Below are positions 43,999 through 52,553 of a DNA stretch of 64,000 nucleotides, one piece after another. Location: NCBI GenBank assembly GCA_049325275.1, contig JBMOLU010000013.1, positions 264,734-328,733 on the forward strand, written 5' to 3'. How positions within the stretch are numbered: position 1 is the stretch's first letter; every line of letters begins with the position of its first letter. The position numbers were made by a program, and so were the translations under genes. The DNA comes from CAIQJJ01 sp049325275. GTDB lineage: Bacteria > Chloroflexota > Anaerolineae > Anaerolineales > UBA4823. Under the pieces are notes generated by a model that ran no database searches, was not told the origin of the DNA, and worked only from the letters and a program-made list of their open reading frames with translations.

Positions 43999-44823
43999 AT
44001 GCCCTCGAAACCCCGCCATCCCCTTGCCATCCCAAAGAAACCACAAGGCCAGCCCACGCGCGGCAAAACTGCCCGCAACCGGCTGCGCCAGGTGGATCAC
44101 TTTGTATTGCGCTACGATCCGGGCTTACTGGCCCGCCAGGATGGCGCTTTTGCCGGGGCATTGTTTGTCGATTTAGGCTACGGGGCCGAAGCGACGACGA
44201 CCCTCGAATCGGCCGTTCGTTTTCGCAAGGTCAACCCGGCGCTAAAAATCCTTGGCGTAGAGATCGACCCGGAACGTGTGGCAGCTGCCCAGCCCTTTGC
44301 CGATGAACGCACGTGCTTTCGCCTGGGAGGTTTCAATATTCCCTTGCAGGCGGGTGAAACGATCCGCCTGATCCGCGCCTTCAATGTCTTACGCCAGTAC
44401 GAAGAAGATCAAGTGCAACCTGCCTGGGAGCAGATGGGGCGCGGCACGCTCACAGGTGGCTTGCTGCTCGAAGGCACATCCAACCCCAGCGGGGCCATCT
44501 GGGCTGCCAACGTGCTGCGGCGCAGCGATACAGGCTGGCAGGCAGAAGCGCTGGCTTTTTTCACCAATTTTCGCCTGGGGTTCGACCCGGCCGAATTCCA
44601 AACCATCCTGCCCAAGAACTACATTCACCGCGTCGTAGCCGGGGAACCGATTTACGACTTTTTCGCCGCCTGGAAGGCCGCTGCCGCCGAAACCAGCGCC
44701 ATGCAAACCTGGGGGCTGCGCCAATGGTTCATCGCCGCAGCAGAGCAGTTGGCCCGAGCCGGGTATGCCATCAACCTGCAACGCGGCTGGCTGTCGAAAG
44801 GATGGCTAATCTGGCGGCGGTAG
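43999..44823 (+). CDS. Methyltransferase-like (Rossmann) protein
   Basis: A 274-residue protein with a basic N-terminus (RHPLAIPKKPQGQPTRGKTARNRL) and a SAM-binding-like segment (GALFVDLGYGAEATTTLESAVRFRKVNPALKILGVEIDPERV). The C-terminal half is less familiar (NYIHRVVAGEPIYDFFAAW). A class I methyltransferase is the best guess; the target is unknown. Its 3' end is convergent with the carotenoid operon, 13 bases from the glycosyltransferase stop. Confidence 0.65.
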   Translation: MPSKPRHPLAIPKKPQGQPTRGKTARNRLRQVDHFVLRYDPGLLARQDGAFAGALFVDLGYGAEATTTLESAVRFRKVNPALKILGVEIDPERVAAAQPFADERTCFRLGGFNIPLQAGETIRLIRAFNVLRQYEEDQVQPAWEQMGRGTLTGGLLLEGTSNPSGAIWAANVLRRSDTGWQAEALAFFTNFRLGFDPAEFQTILPKNYIHRVVAGEPIYDFFAAWKAAAAETSAMQTWGLRQWFIAAAEQLARAGYAINLQRGWLSKGWLIWRR

Positions 44824-44836
44824 CCTGCGGAAGCGC

Positions 44837-45958
44837 CTATGGTAAGGGTCTGCCCTTCCAGTGCGCCCCACCAAAGAAATGCCAGCGCAGGGCCTGTATG
44901 GCGATCAGCGTCATCAGCGCCACAGAAACCGGCAGAAAGAAGGCGTCGCGCAGGCGTTGGCGGCTGATGGCGGCTGTCGCGGTACGCAAAGCCACACCGA
45001 GGCCGACCAGGGCCAGTGGCCCCCATGGGTACAACGGCGAAGGCGAGAGGAGCCAGCCCGAAGCCAACCACAACCAGGGGAAGAGGAAGAGTGCCCAGTG
45101 AAAGAAAGCCGAAAAGAGTAAAAAAGCCGGTGAACCGGCATGGCCCGCCAGGATGTTCTTGGCAAAGCCGGCGCATACCTCACGCCAGTTATGGTACATG
45201 CGTGCCTGTAACAAACCGGCCGATTCGGCCATGCGCAGGCGCAACCCGGCGCGCTTGGCGGCCCAGGCAAAAGCCATATCATCCACGCTCGACTGGCGCA
45301 CGGCCGCGTGGCCCCCAAGCCGCCAATAAGCCGAACGCCGGAATGCCAGGCACTGCCCGATGGCCGCCGCCAGCGGCGCCAGGGGGATGTGATGAACGGC
45401 CGGCACCGGCAGATAGGCAAACACGCTGAAAGCCATCATCGGCACGACCAGGCGCTCGGCCCAGGTGTACGTGAGCTGCTTCGGCCAGGCGGTCAGCAAG
45501 TCTGCGCGGGTTTGTTCGCAGTGAGCGGCCAGGGCAGAAACGGCGCCGGGAAGCCAGCGCACATCGGCATCGGTGAAGATCAAGATTTCGCCGGCCGCCT
45601 GCCGGCCCAACTGTTCGCAGGCCCAGGCCTTCCCGAGCCATCCTTCGGGGAGCGATTCACCAGAAAGCACACGCAAGCGCGCATCCCCACCGGCCGCCTG
45701 CTGCGCCAGTTCGGCGGTAGCATCATCGGAATGGTCGTCGAGCAAAAGAATTTCCAGACTGGGATAATCCTGCGCCAGCAGGCCGCGCACGGTTTCGGCA
45801 ATGACGGCGGCCTCGTTGCGCGCCGGGATCAACACTGAAACGGGACGGCCCTCCGAGACGCTGCCCCGCCTAAGGCGGGGCAGCGTCAGGGCGTTGATCA
45901 GCGCGACGGCATTGAGAAAAAGCAAGACACCCAACAGGACAACCAGGAGCAGGTGCAT
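44837..45958 (-). CDS. Family 2 glycosyltransferase, CruC-like
   Basis: A 373-residue membrane glycosyltransferase, the last gene of the carotenoid run. It has an N-terminal membrane helix (MHLLLVVLLGVLLFLNAVALI), a GT2 domain (VSVLIPARNEAAVIAETVRGLL, DDHSDD, the metal-binding TDADV and the later DDMAFAW), then 2-3 C-terminal helices. The arrangement resembles chlorobactene glucosyltransferase CruC, which puts glucose on the hydroxyl created by CruF. The ATG at 45958 is chosen for the clean membrane start. The exact sugar and carotenoid are inferred. Confidence 0.8.
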   Translation of the reverse strand: MHLLLVVLLGVLLFLNAVALINALTLPRLRRGSVSEGRPVSVLIPARNEAAVIAETVRGLLAQDYPSLEILLLDDHSDDATAELAQQAAGGDARLRVLSGESLPEGWLGKAWACEQLGRQAAGEILIFTDADVRWLPGAVSALAAHCEQTRADLLTAWPKQLTYTWAERLVVPMMAFSVFAYLPVPAVHHIPLAPLAAAIGQCLAFRRSAYWRLGGHAAVRQSSVDDMAFAWAAKRAGLRLRMAESAGLLQARMYHNWREVCAGFAKNILAGHAGSPAFLLFSAFFHWALFLFPWLWLASGWLLSPSPLYPWGPLALVGLGVALRTATAAISRQRLRDAFFLPVSVALMTLIAIQALRWHFFGGAHWKGRPLP

Positions 45959-46003
45959 GGCTTTGTGGGCAAAACCGGCCCCGGTGCGCCGGCGCAAATA
46001 GGC

Positions 46004-46489
46004 TCAGGCTTCCTTCGCCGTGCGGCTGGCCCCGGCGGTGGCCACGGCAAAGGCAACCAGGTTAACCAGCAGCTCGTCCAACCCACCGGGGATCACGCCG
46101 CCAAAGAAAACGTAGACCGCCGCTGCAAGCAGCGGGATGAGTATCCAGCGCGGCGTGTTGGGGTCCCGTCGTAGGGCAAGCGCATAGGTCATCAGGGAAC
46201 CGAGCACGGTCACGGCCGCGTCGTCGGCACCCAAAAGGATCGGATCCGGCCCGACCGTATAACCGACGCTCAAGAGATAGGGCAGGCTGACGGCCAGCCA
46301 GTTCAAATCCTTGACCCGCCATAGGGCCAACCCGCCCAGAATCAAAAGGGCGATAAAAGTGGCCAACATGAGAACAATGCCCGTCTGAAAGTCCCAGTTA
46401 TACCAGCCGACCCCCAGGCCGACCCAGGGTAAGAGCAGCGCCAAAAGAAACACAAAAACGGCAAAAACGATTTTCACGCGATCGGTCAT
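46004..46489 (-). CDS. Small multi-pass membrane protein
   Basis: A 161-residue protein with about five predicted transmembrane helices (IVFAVFVFLLALLLPWVG, TGIVLMLATFIALLILGG, WLAVSLPYLLSVGYTVG, TVLGSLMTYALAL, WILIPLLAAAVYVFFGGVIPG). Family not recognised. Its place between plsY and the CruC-like gene on the same strand suggests a role in carotenoid or lipid modification, but it could be unrelated. Confidence 0.55.
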   Translation of the reverse strand: MTDRVKIVFAVFVFLLALLLPWVGLGVGWYNWDFQTGIVLMLATFIALLILGGLALWRVKDLNWLAVSLPYLLSVGYTVGPDPILLGADDAAVTVLGSLMTYALALRRDPNTPRWILIPLLAAAVYVFFGGVIPGGLDELLVNLVAFAVATAGASRTAKEA

Positions 46490-46511
46490 CGAAAGTGCTC
46501 CTCAATGGATT

Positions 46512-46546
46512 TTCTCGCCAAAAAGGAACGCCCACTTTTGCGAGAA
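46512..46546. repeat. Imperfect hairpin inside the carotenoid operon
   Basis: TTCTCGC (46512-46518) pairs with GCGAGAA (46540-46546), with further A/T pairing inside. On the minus strand it begins AACTTCTCGCAAAAG, close to the ends of the MITE-like element at 29655. It may be a related small palindrome. Confidence 0.4.
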
Positions 46547-46553
46547 GTTATCC

Positions 46554-47189
46554 TCAGTTTGTCGATTGTCTGCCTATTGTAGCACGAGGCCGGCGGATTC
46601 GTGGCCTATGGCGCAAGTCGCTGCGGTACTTCCAGGCGAGGAGCACGGCCTGGCCGGCAAGAACGGCCAACAAAAGCGGCTCAGGCTCGAAGCATAGCAA
46701 GTAAACGGCGGTGGCCAACAGCGCAACCAACACCGCCCAACCGGAAAGCGTCAGGATAGCAAAGGATGCCAGCAGCGCCGGCAGCGCCGCCAGGGGTACA
46801 CGCCAAAGGGTCAGCCCGATCCACACCCCGAGGGCGCTGGCCACGCCTTTGCCGCCGCGCCCGCCGAGAAAGGGCGAAAAAGCGTGCCCGATGACGGGCG
46901 CCATCGCGATGGTCCACATCCAGCCCCCCCGCCAGGCAAAAACCTGGTAAGCCAGGCCCACCGGCAACGCCGCCTTGGCGACGTCCAGCATCAGCACGGC
47001 CAGACCGAGCTTCCAACCACCCGAACGAAGCGCATTGGTTGCGCCGGGATTGCCGTCCCCAACCCGACGCGGGTCGTGGCCCGCGCGCCGGCCCAACCAG
47101 ACCGCAAAAGGCAGCGCACCGAGCAGAAAAGCCAGCAGCGTCACGAGGATAAAAGCAGGGAACAAGGAAAACCGGCTTTCAAGAAGCAC
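46554..47189 (-). CDS. plsY: Glycerol-3-phosphate acyltransferase PlsY-like
   Basis: A membrane acyltransferase of about 211 residues. PlsY signatures are present: DGNPGATNALRSGGWKLG (family G-x-G/N-P-G-A-T-N), GHAFSPFLGGRGGKGVAS and five or so membrane helices. PlsY normally adds an acyl group from acyl phosphate to glycerol 3-phosphate. Here it lies in the carotenoid run, where acylation of the carotenoid glycoside is conceivable, as CruD does in green sulfur bacteria by a different enzyme family. The start is uncertain (GTG 47189 or TTG 47164), overlapping the end of cruF. Confidence 0.82.
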   Translation of the reverse strand: MLLESRFSLFPAFILVTLLAFLLGALPFAVWLGRRAGHDPRRVGDGNPGATNALRSGGWKLGLAVLMLDVAKAALPVGLAYQVFAWRGGWMWTIAMAPVIGHAFSPFLGGRGGKGVASALGVWIGLTLWRVPLAALPALLASFAILTLSGWAVLVALLATAVYLLCFEPEPLLLAVLAGQAVLLAWKYRSDLRHRPRIRRPRATIGRQSTN

Positions 47190-47985
47190 GCCGAGCGAAA
47201 GACGCCCCGGCAGGCCAGGTAGCAAGGACGATGAAAATCCCCATGCCCAAAAAGCCGGCTGCCGCGGGACCGGGCATCTCCCAAAAGAAAAACTGCCCAA
47301 TCGTCTGTAGCAGCCAGGTCAGGAGGTAAACGGCGACGAGAGGAACGAGCGGCAGCCGGCGTGGTCGCACGAGGGCGGTGATCAGGCCGGAAGCCAACAA
47401 CCAGCCGAAGTAGTTGCTCCAGGGGATGCCAAAGTAGGCCCCAGGCTGCTCCCAACGCCAGAAATCCCAGGCAACCATTTGGGGGTCGAGAAACAGGTCC
47501 CAGGCGGTGAAAGCCAGGGCGGCCAGAAACACGAAAGCTGCTTGCGATACCCACAACCCAGCACGTCGGGCAAGGATTCGTTCGGCCACCGCCCAGGCGG
47601 GCGGCAGCATCATCAGCCACGCCAACGGGATCAACAAAGGGACATGGCCCAGTTGAGGCTGAAGAAGCGGCGTGTAGTGATACGTCCCAAAGGGCACCCC
47701 GGTCTGGCTGCCGACGAACTCGACCACCCAAGCAAGGCCAAGCACCCACAAGACGACGCGCAGCGCCTCCCGCCAGCCCCAGGCCTGCACCAGGATGAAC
47801 ACAACCACGGCCACCTGGACGAGCACCCCAAAGGAGATCCCGGCATGAAAGGCGCCACTGCCCACCGTCCAGCCGACGACCGGCAGCGAAATCATCGTCA
47901 ACAGCCAGGCCGCGACCAAGATCGCCCCCGGATAAGCCATCGCCAGGCGGCCTTGCTGCAAAACGGCCTGCGAGAAACGCGTCAC
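47179..47985 (-). CDS. cruF: Carotenoid 1,2-hydratase, CruF family
   Basis: A 268-residue membrane protein of the CruF (DUF422) family, which adds water to the 1',2' double bond of gamma-carotene or lycopene. Seven or so hydrophobic helices are visible. Family features are WVVEFVGSQTGVPFGTYHYT, in which the acidic and aromatic residues are conserved, and DLFLDPQMVAWDFWRW later on. Its ATG overlaps the stop of the cyclase gene by 4 bases, so translation is coupled. It supplies the hydroxyl used by the glycosyltransferase at 44837. Confidence 0.87.
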   Translation of the reverse strand: MTRFSQAVLQQGRLAMAYPGAILVAAWLLTMISLPVVGWTVGSGAFHAGISFGVLVQVAVVVFILVQAWGWREALRVVLWVLGLAWVVEFVGSQTGVPFGTYHYTPLLQPQLGHVPLLIPLAWLMMLPPAWAVAERILARRAGLWVSQAAFVFLAALAFTAWDLFLDPQMVAWDFWRWEQPGAYFGIPWSNYFGWLLASGLITALVRPRRLPLVPLVAVYLLTWLLQTIGQFFFWEMPGPAAAGFLGMGIFIVLATWPAGASFARRAS

Positions 47986-49709
47986 CGGGCAGCCTCCAGG
48001 CGTTGAAGGTCGCCGTGAACTTCCAACCCGGCATGGCGACCCGTGGCCTCAAAAACGGTTTCACCTTGCAGGGTAGACAGGCGAGTTTCAAGGATAGCGC
48101 TCAAGGTCTCGTCGATGCGGCGGCCCATATCCTGGCGGGAGGGGCCTTTCAACGGAGCCGAATCGGCGCGCCGGGCGACGATTTCCAGGCGGTAGTGCCG
48201 ATCGTGCAGCACCCACTCGACCCGATCGCTGCGGACGCTCAGCGCTTCAACCTTCGCGCCGCTGTAGGTGGCAAAGCGGTACAGGCGGCCATTCAACCAC
48301 AGCCCGACGATGAAGCCGCGAAAGGCGCCGCCCAGCCACGGAATGATGGCTACTGAACCAGTCAGGCAAGCATGGGGAACGCCGAAATGATTGCTTTGAA
48401 ACCAGATGTAAGCATCGGGGAAGGCCTGCCCCCAGTCCTTTTCGACATAGCCGTGACCACCGTCGAAATCCCACACGTCACCATCCACCACCAGTTGACC
48501 GCGCAAGGAGTGATCGAAGCTGAGCACCCCGTGATAGCACTCCATGCGTGGCACCCACGCATACCAGCCCATCACACCCGGCGAAAGCCAGGTTACCGGC
48601 CATGGGTTGAGCGGGCCAAACTGTATCTGGCCGTGCACCTGCACGTCCGGAGCGGACAGGTCGAGGGATATCCCGTCTGCGCTGAAGCGATTCGGGCCTG
48701 CACGAAAATCGAAACGGCCCGGTGTGGCCTCGAACTCGGCCAACGGGAGAGAAACATACGCCGAGCGAGCGGCCCCACCATCCAGGACCTGCACAAAGGC
48801 ATGGCCTTCTTCTCCGAGGAAGACGCCCGGGATCACGGCCAGCTTGCGGGTTTCATCGGCGCTGATCAACTTGAAATACCAACCTTCGAAAAACGGGGGC
48901 CGCTGGCCGGTCCCGTGATAGGCAGCAGGGGTGAGAAAAGACAACCAGGCACGCGCCCGCTCCCAGGTGTAGCGAGAGAGCACCAGGACGACGCCGAAGA
49001 CGATCAGGGTATTGGTGACCAGGAAGAAAAGGAATTCCTCGAACGGCAGGACCCCCAACAGGTAGATTTGCAGCGACTGGGCCGGGTCTATCGTCCAGAT
49101 TTCGTCTGCAATGGCCAGAAAGTCGGCGGCTGCCAGGTAAAGCGTCAGCGAAAGCAGGGCGACGCCAACTGCGGCGCGGTATCGCCACAGCACGTCGACT
49201 CCTACGGCCAATTGCAACAGAATCGGTGGAATGGCCCACAGCAGGATCAGCCCGAGGTAGGTAAACTGCGGCCCACGCAGGAAGAGCACGAGCACAACTA
49301 CCCATACCCCTGCCAGGATGGCTGAAACACCCCAGCGGGCGCGACCTGCAAAGGGGTTCGGACGGGTATCGACCGGCAAACGGCGAACCAGCCACAAGAG
49401 CCACAACCCTGCCAGCAAACTCTGCAAAACGAAAAACGTGTACTCCTCGATAGGAACCCACCCCAGCCTGAGACCGATCACGCGCTCCGGTGGGTACCAC
49501 CACACGCCGGTCGCTACGAGGTAATTGTCCCAGGGGGTCGTGTAGAGCACGGCAACGGCAACGTGCGCCAGGAGTGCCCACCTTGCCGGGATGGCTCGTA
49601 ACGAATCCGGCAGCCATCGCCGGCGGCGATGATCGTATCCCGCCAGCCAGCCCACCAGGAACAAGGGAATGCCCAAAAAGAGCGCCAGGAATGCAAAGTA
49701 AGTCATCAT
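47982..49709 (-). CDS. Lycopene cyclase (CrtYcd) / tocopherol-cyclase-like fusion
   Basis: A 575-residue fusion. Residues about 1-255 are a membrane lycopene cyclase of the CrtYc-CrtYd type, with two repeats visible as TTPWDNYLVATGVWWYPPERV...PIEEYTFFVLQS and IDPAQSLQIYLLGVLPFEEFLFFLVTN. This turns lycopene ends into beta-rings. Residues about 270-575 are a soluble lipocalin-like domain, beginning YHGTGQRPPFFEGWYFKLISAD, that resembles tocopherol cyclase and related CrtC/AttH-type proteins. The second part may cyclise or hydrate a prenyl lipid. The carotenoid cluster supports a carotenoid substrate. The gene lies 12 bases after crtB. Confidence 0.82.
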   Translation of the reverse strand: MMTYFAFLALFLGIPLFLVGWLAGYDHRRRRWLPDSLRAIPARWALLAHVAVAVLYTTPWDNYLVATGVWWYPPERVIGLRLGWVPIEEYTFFVLQSLLAGLWLLWLVRRLPVDTRPNPFAGRARWGVSAILAGVWVVVLVLFLRGPQFTYLGLILLWAIPPILLQLAVGVDVLWRYRAAVGVALLSLTLYLAAADFLAIADEIWTIDPAQSLQIYLLGVLPFEEFLFFLVTNTLIVFGVVLVLSRYTWERARAWLSFLTPAAYHGTGQRPPFFEGWYFKLISADETRKLAVIPGVFLGEEGHAFVQVLDGGAARSAYVSLPLAEFEATPGRFDFRAGPNRFSADGISLDLSAPDVQVHGQIQFGPLNPWPVTWLSPGVMGWYAWVPRMECYHGVLSFDHSLRGQLVVDGDVWDFDGGHGYVEKDWGQAFPDAYIWFQSNHFGVPHACLTGSVAIIPWLGGAFRGFIVGLWLNGRLYRFATYSGAKVEALSVRSDRVEWVLHDRHYRLEIVARRADSAPLKGPSRQDMGRRIDETLSAILETRLSTLQGETVFEATGRHAGLEVHGDLQRLEAAR

Positions 49710-49721
49710 AATTTCCAGTCG

Positions 49722-50699
49722 TTACATTGACCACCACAGCGGCAACAGGCGGCGAAGCTTGCCGGACGTGCTCACGTAGGCGCGCCGGTGGAAATTGTCG
49801 TAGTCGTGCGCTTCGATATCTTCCAGAATGGCCTGGTATAAACGCGCCGCAGCGGCGATGGCAAAGCGCCCATCGCGGTTGAGCATACGGATACCCGGCC
49901 AGGCCTCTTCATACAGCCGGCGAGCGCGTGCGATCTGAAAGCGCATAAACTCGCGCCAGCGTGAGTCCGGCTTTTCTGCGGCAAGATGATCCTCCGACAG
50001 GCCGAAAGCTGCCAACTCCTGCTGGGGCAGGTAAAGGCGGCCGTTGCGCCAGTCTTCTCCTACGTCGCGCAGGATATTGGTCAATTGCAACGCCACACCA
50101 AGCCGGATGGCGTACGGAATGGCCTCCGGGCTGGTAAAGCCGGTAATGTGCATCGACATCAGGCCCACCGTCGAAGCCACGCGGTAGCAGTACTGCGCCA
50201 GTTCGTCAAAGGTTTCGTAGCGCACGCGTCCCAGGTCGGCGGCCACCCCTTCGATGAGCTGCTGCGCATACAAAGGCGGTACCTGGAAGCGATGGCGTGC
50301 ATCCGTCCAGGCCAGGATGGTTAGCGCCTCGGTGTCTTCCCAGGCCGACTTCTCGCTGATCCATTGTGGGTTCAACGCGCGCCGGCTCCATGCTTCGAGT
50401 GCCGCCTGGCCGCTGTGCGCCCGATCGACCAGATCGTCACTCGTACGGCAGAAAGCATACAGCGCACGCGCCGCGCGCCGCTTCGCTGCAGGAAGCAAAC
50501 CGGAAGCCAGATGAAACGTACGGCTATGGAAAGCGGTCAACCGCTCGCAGGAGCGATACGCCCGATCCAATAAGCCGGGATTGGCGTAGGGCGCAAAGAC
50601 GGTTTCGACGGTACGCCAGGCCTGAGAAGCGGCCTCCTGCGCGGCGAATTGTGCTTGTTCGAGCAGTTCGGCTTCCCAGGCATAAGATTTGAGGCTCAT
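49722..50699 (-). CDS. crtB: Phytoene synthase
   Basis: A 325-residue trans-isoprenyl diphosphate synthase that joins two geranylgeranyl diphosphates to phytoene. Metal-binding aspartate motifs are visible: RTSDDLVDRAHSG (first DxxxD region) and LTNILRDVGEDWRNGRLYLP (second). The ATG at 50699 has AAGGA at proper spacing; two in-frame ATGs upstream are less likely. It is 44 bases after crtI and 12 bases before the cyclase fusion. Confidence 0.94.
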   Translation of the reverse strand: MSLKSYAWEAELLEQAQFAAQEAASQAWRTVETVFAPYANPGLLDRAYRSCERLTAFHSRTFHLASGLLPAAKRRAARALYAFCRTSDDLVDRAHSGQAALEAWSRRALNPQWISEKSAWEDTEALTILAWTDARHRFQVPPLYAQQLIEGVAADLGRVRYETFDELAQYCYRVASTVGLMSMHITGFTSPEAIPYAIRLGVALQLTNILRDVGEDWRNGRLYLPQQELAAFGLSEDHLAAEKPDSRWREFMRFQIARARRLYEEAWPGIRMLNRDGRFAIAAAARLYQAILEDIEAHDYDNFHRRAYVSTSGKLRRLLPLWWSM

Positions 50700-50743
50700 G
50701 GTTTGCATCCTTTCGTGCGAAGTTGGCAAATGGGACGGTTTGG

Positions 50744-52279
50744 TTATGCGCCTCCCATGGCCGGTGACCAGGAAAACTCCGAATGAGCTTCGGGAGGCAT
50801 CTCGTTCAGGATTCGTTCCGTGACCAGCTTTGCCGAGAGCAAAACGATCGGCACCCCCGTCCCTGGGTGCGTGCTTGCCCCGACGAAGTACAGGTTTCGA
50901 TAGCGCGAGTGGCGATTGTGCGGGCGCAGATAGCCCACCTGTGTGAAGTTATGGCTCAGCCCAAACGCGGCCCCTTTCGCAAGATGGTAATGTTTTTGGT
51001 AATATGCCGGGCCCCATTTCGCCTCGAAAGTGATCTGAGAAGCCACGTCGTTGAGGCCCAGCTCGCCCAGGCGCCGGAGTACGAAACTGCGGGCGTGCGC
51101 TTCGAGGGCCGGCCAATCTTGCGGTTGGCGCTCGTCGAGATGGCCTACTGGGACGAGCACCATCAAACTGTCGCCATCCGCCGGCGCGAAGTTCGGATCG
51201 GTGCGCGCCGGCGCGTTGATGTAAAAAGACGGCTCTTCCGGCAAACCCAACGCCTTGAAAATGGTTTTGAACGAGCTTTCGTAAGCATGATCGGACAAGA
51301 AAACATTGTGATGTAGCAGCTCGGTGGCGCGATTGCCCTTCAACCCCCAGTAAAACATCAGCGTCGAGGAGGTGTATTTCTTTCCCGCCAACTTGCGGGT
51401 GGTGCCATCGTCTGGCAGCAACTCGGAATAGACGTAAGGCAGGTCAGCATTGGCAATCACAACATCGGCATCGACACGCTCACCGGTTTTCAAAGTAATT
51501 CCTGTCGTGCGGTTATTTTCCACGTTGATTTGGGCGACAGGAGAATTATAGTAGAAATTCACACCCAGGCCGCGCGCAACTGCTTCGAGGCTCTTGGCCA
51601 CTTCGTAAAAGCCGCCCTTCGGAAACCACACACCTTCGGCGATTTCAGTATACTGCAACAGGTTATAAGTTGCCGGTGCATCGTAAGGACTGAGGCCCAG
51701 ATACATGTTCTGGAAGGAAAAAGCCGCCCGCAGGCGTTGATCCTTGAAGAACTTGGCCGTGTTGCTGGCATGTTTTTGCAAGGGCTTGAGCTGCCACATC
51801 ATGGGGAGATTCTCTACACTCAAAAACTCTGACAGGTTGTAAAAGTTACGCCCCACAAACTTCTGCAAAGAAAGGTTATAGTGGCGATAGCCCTCGGCCA
51901 GGAACTTGAGGTAGCGCTCGAAAGCACCGGGTTCCAGGGCGTCGAGCTGCTCGCGCATCTGGATCAAATCCGAAGTAATATCCAAACGCGAGCCGTCATG
52001 GAAATGGACGCGGTAAGTTGGATCGATGCGCACCAGATCGAGATGATCTTCCATACGCTCTCCCAGGGCCGCAAAGGTCTCTGCAAAAACCGGCGGCATC
52101 AGAAACAGCGTAGGGCCGGTATCGAAACGGAAGCCATCCTTCTCGATTTGATCCACCCGCCCGCCGGGCTTGTTGTTCATTTCATAGACACTGACCCGGT
52201 ACCCACTGCGGGCCAGGCGCGCCGCAGCAGCGATACCGCCCATGCCGGCTCCAATCACGACAGCTGTTTTCGATTTCAT
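50744..52279 (-). CDS. crtI: Phytoene desaturase
   Basis: A 511-residue FAD enzyme that desaturates phytoene, normally to lycopene, in the bacterial CrtI way. The N-terminal dinucleotide motif is AVVIGAGMGGIAAAARLARSGY; the C-terminal family signature is YFVGASTHPGTGVPIVLLSAKLV. Strong ribosome site (AAGGAG, 6 bases before the ATG). It is the first gene of the carotenoid operon, driven by the promoter at 52325-52353, which carries 11-bp repeats. Confidence 0.95.
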   Translation of the reverse strand: MKSKTAVVIGAGMGGIAAAARLARSGYRVSVYEMNNKPGGRVDQIEKDGFRFDTGPTLFLMPPVFAETFAALGERMEDHLDLVRIDPTYRVHFHDGSRLDITSDLIQMREQLDALEPGAFERYLKFLAEGYRHYNLSLQKFVGRNFYNLSEFLSVENLPMMWQLKPLQKHASNTAKFFKDQRLRAAFSFQNMYLGLSPYDAPATYNLLQYTEIAEGVWFPKGGFYEVAKSLEAVARGLGVNFYYNSPVAQINVENNRTTGITLKTGERVDADVVIANADLPYVYSELLPDDGTTRKLAGKKYTSSTLMFYWGLKGNRATELLHHNVFLSDHAYESSFKTIFKALGLPEEPSFYINAPARTDPNFAPADGDSLMVLVPVGHLDERQPQDWPALEAHARSFVLRRLGELGLNDVASQITFEAKWGPAYYQKHYHLAKGAAFGLSHNFTQVGYLRPHNRHSRYRNLYFVGASTHPGTGVPIVLLSAKLVTERILNEMPPEAHSEFSWSPAMGGA

Positions 52280-52324
52280 ACGATTCTCCTTATCGTCAAC
52301 AATTTCACCATTTCGTTATCAACG

Positions 52325-52353
52325 AGTATAGCACAGTGTTTATATTTTGTAAA
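52325..52353 (-). promoter_or_regulatory. Promoter of the carotenoid (crtI) operon
   Basis: On the minus strand TTTACA (complement of 52348-52353), 17 bp and TATACT (complement of 52325-52330) give a near-consensus vegetative promoter about 45 bases before the crtI start. Confidence 0.8.
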
Positions 52354-52373
52354 GTATTTGTACATGTTTTGTA
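52341..52373. repeat. Three 11-bp direct repeats over the crtI -35
   Basis: Three contiguous 11-bp units, TATATTTTGTA, AAGTATTTGTA and CATGTTTTGTA, all end in TTTGTA (TACAAA on the minus strand). They cover and extend upstream of the -35 box of the crtI promoter. Light-sensing B12-binding MerR regulators (CarH/LitR) are known to bind tandem 11-bp repeats over carotenoid promoters, so an operator of that kind is likely. Confidence 0.65.
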
Positions 52374-52457
52374 TCGATTGCTGCCCAAATTTTTACCCAG
52401 GCGCAAAAAAGGAGGCGGGAACTATCGATGATGCAAGCCGGCAACAAAAAGAAGCGC

Positions 52458-52487
52458 TTGACACAGAACGAATGTTCGTGATAAGAT
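52458..52487 (+). promoter_or_regulatory. lexA promoter with LexA (SOS) box
   Basis: TTGACA (52458-52463) and TAAGAT (52482-52487) are spaced by 18 bp. Between them is GAACGAATGTTC (52466-52477), an exact GAAC-N4-GTTC box as used by Gram-positive-type LexA. The gene is therefore autorepressed and induced by DNA damage. Confidence 0.9.
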
Positions 52488-52553
52488 TATTTCTAGCACA
52501 AATGGACGATTTATTTGTAAGGCATTGGGTCTCAAACCCACAAGGAGCGTAAC

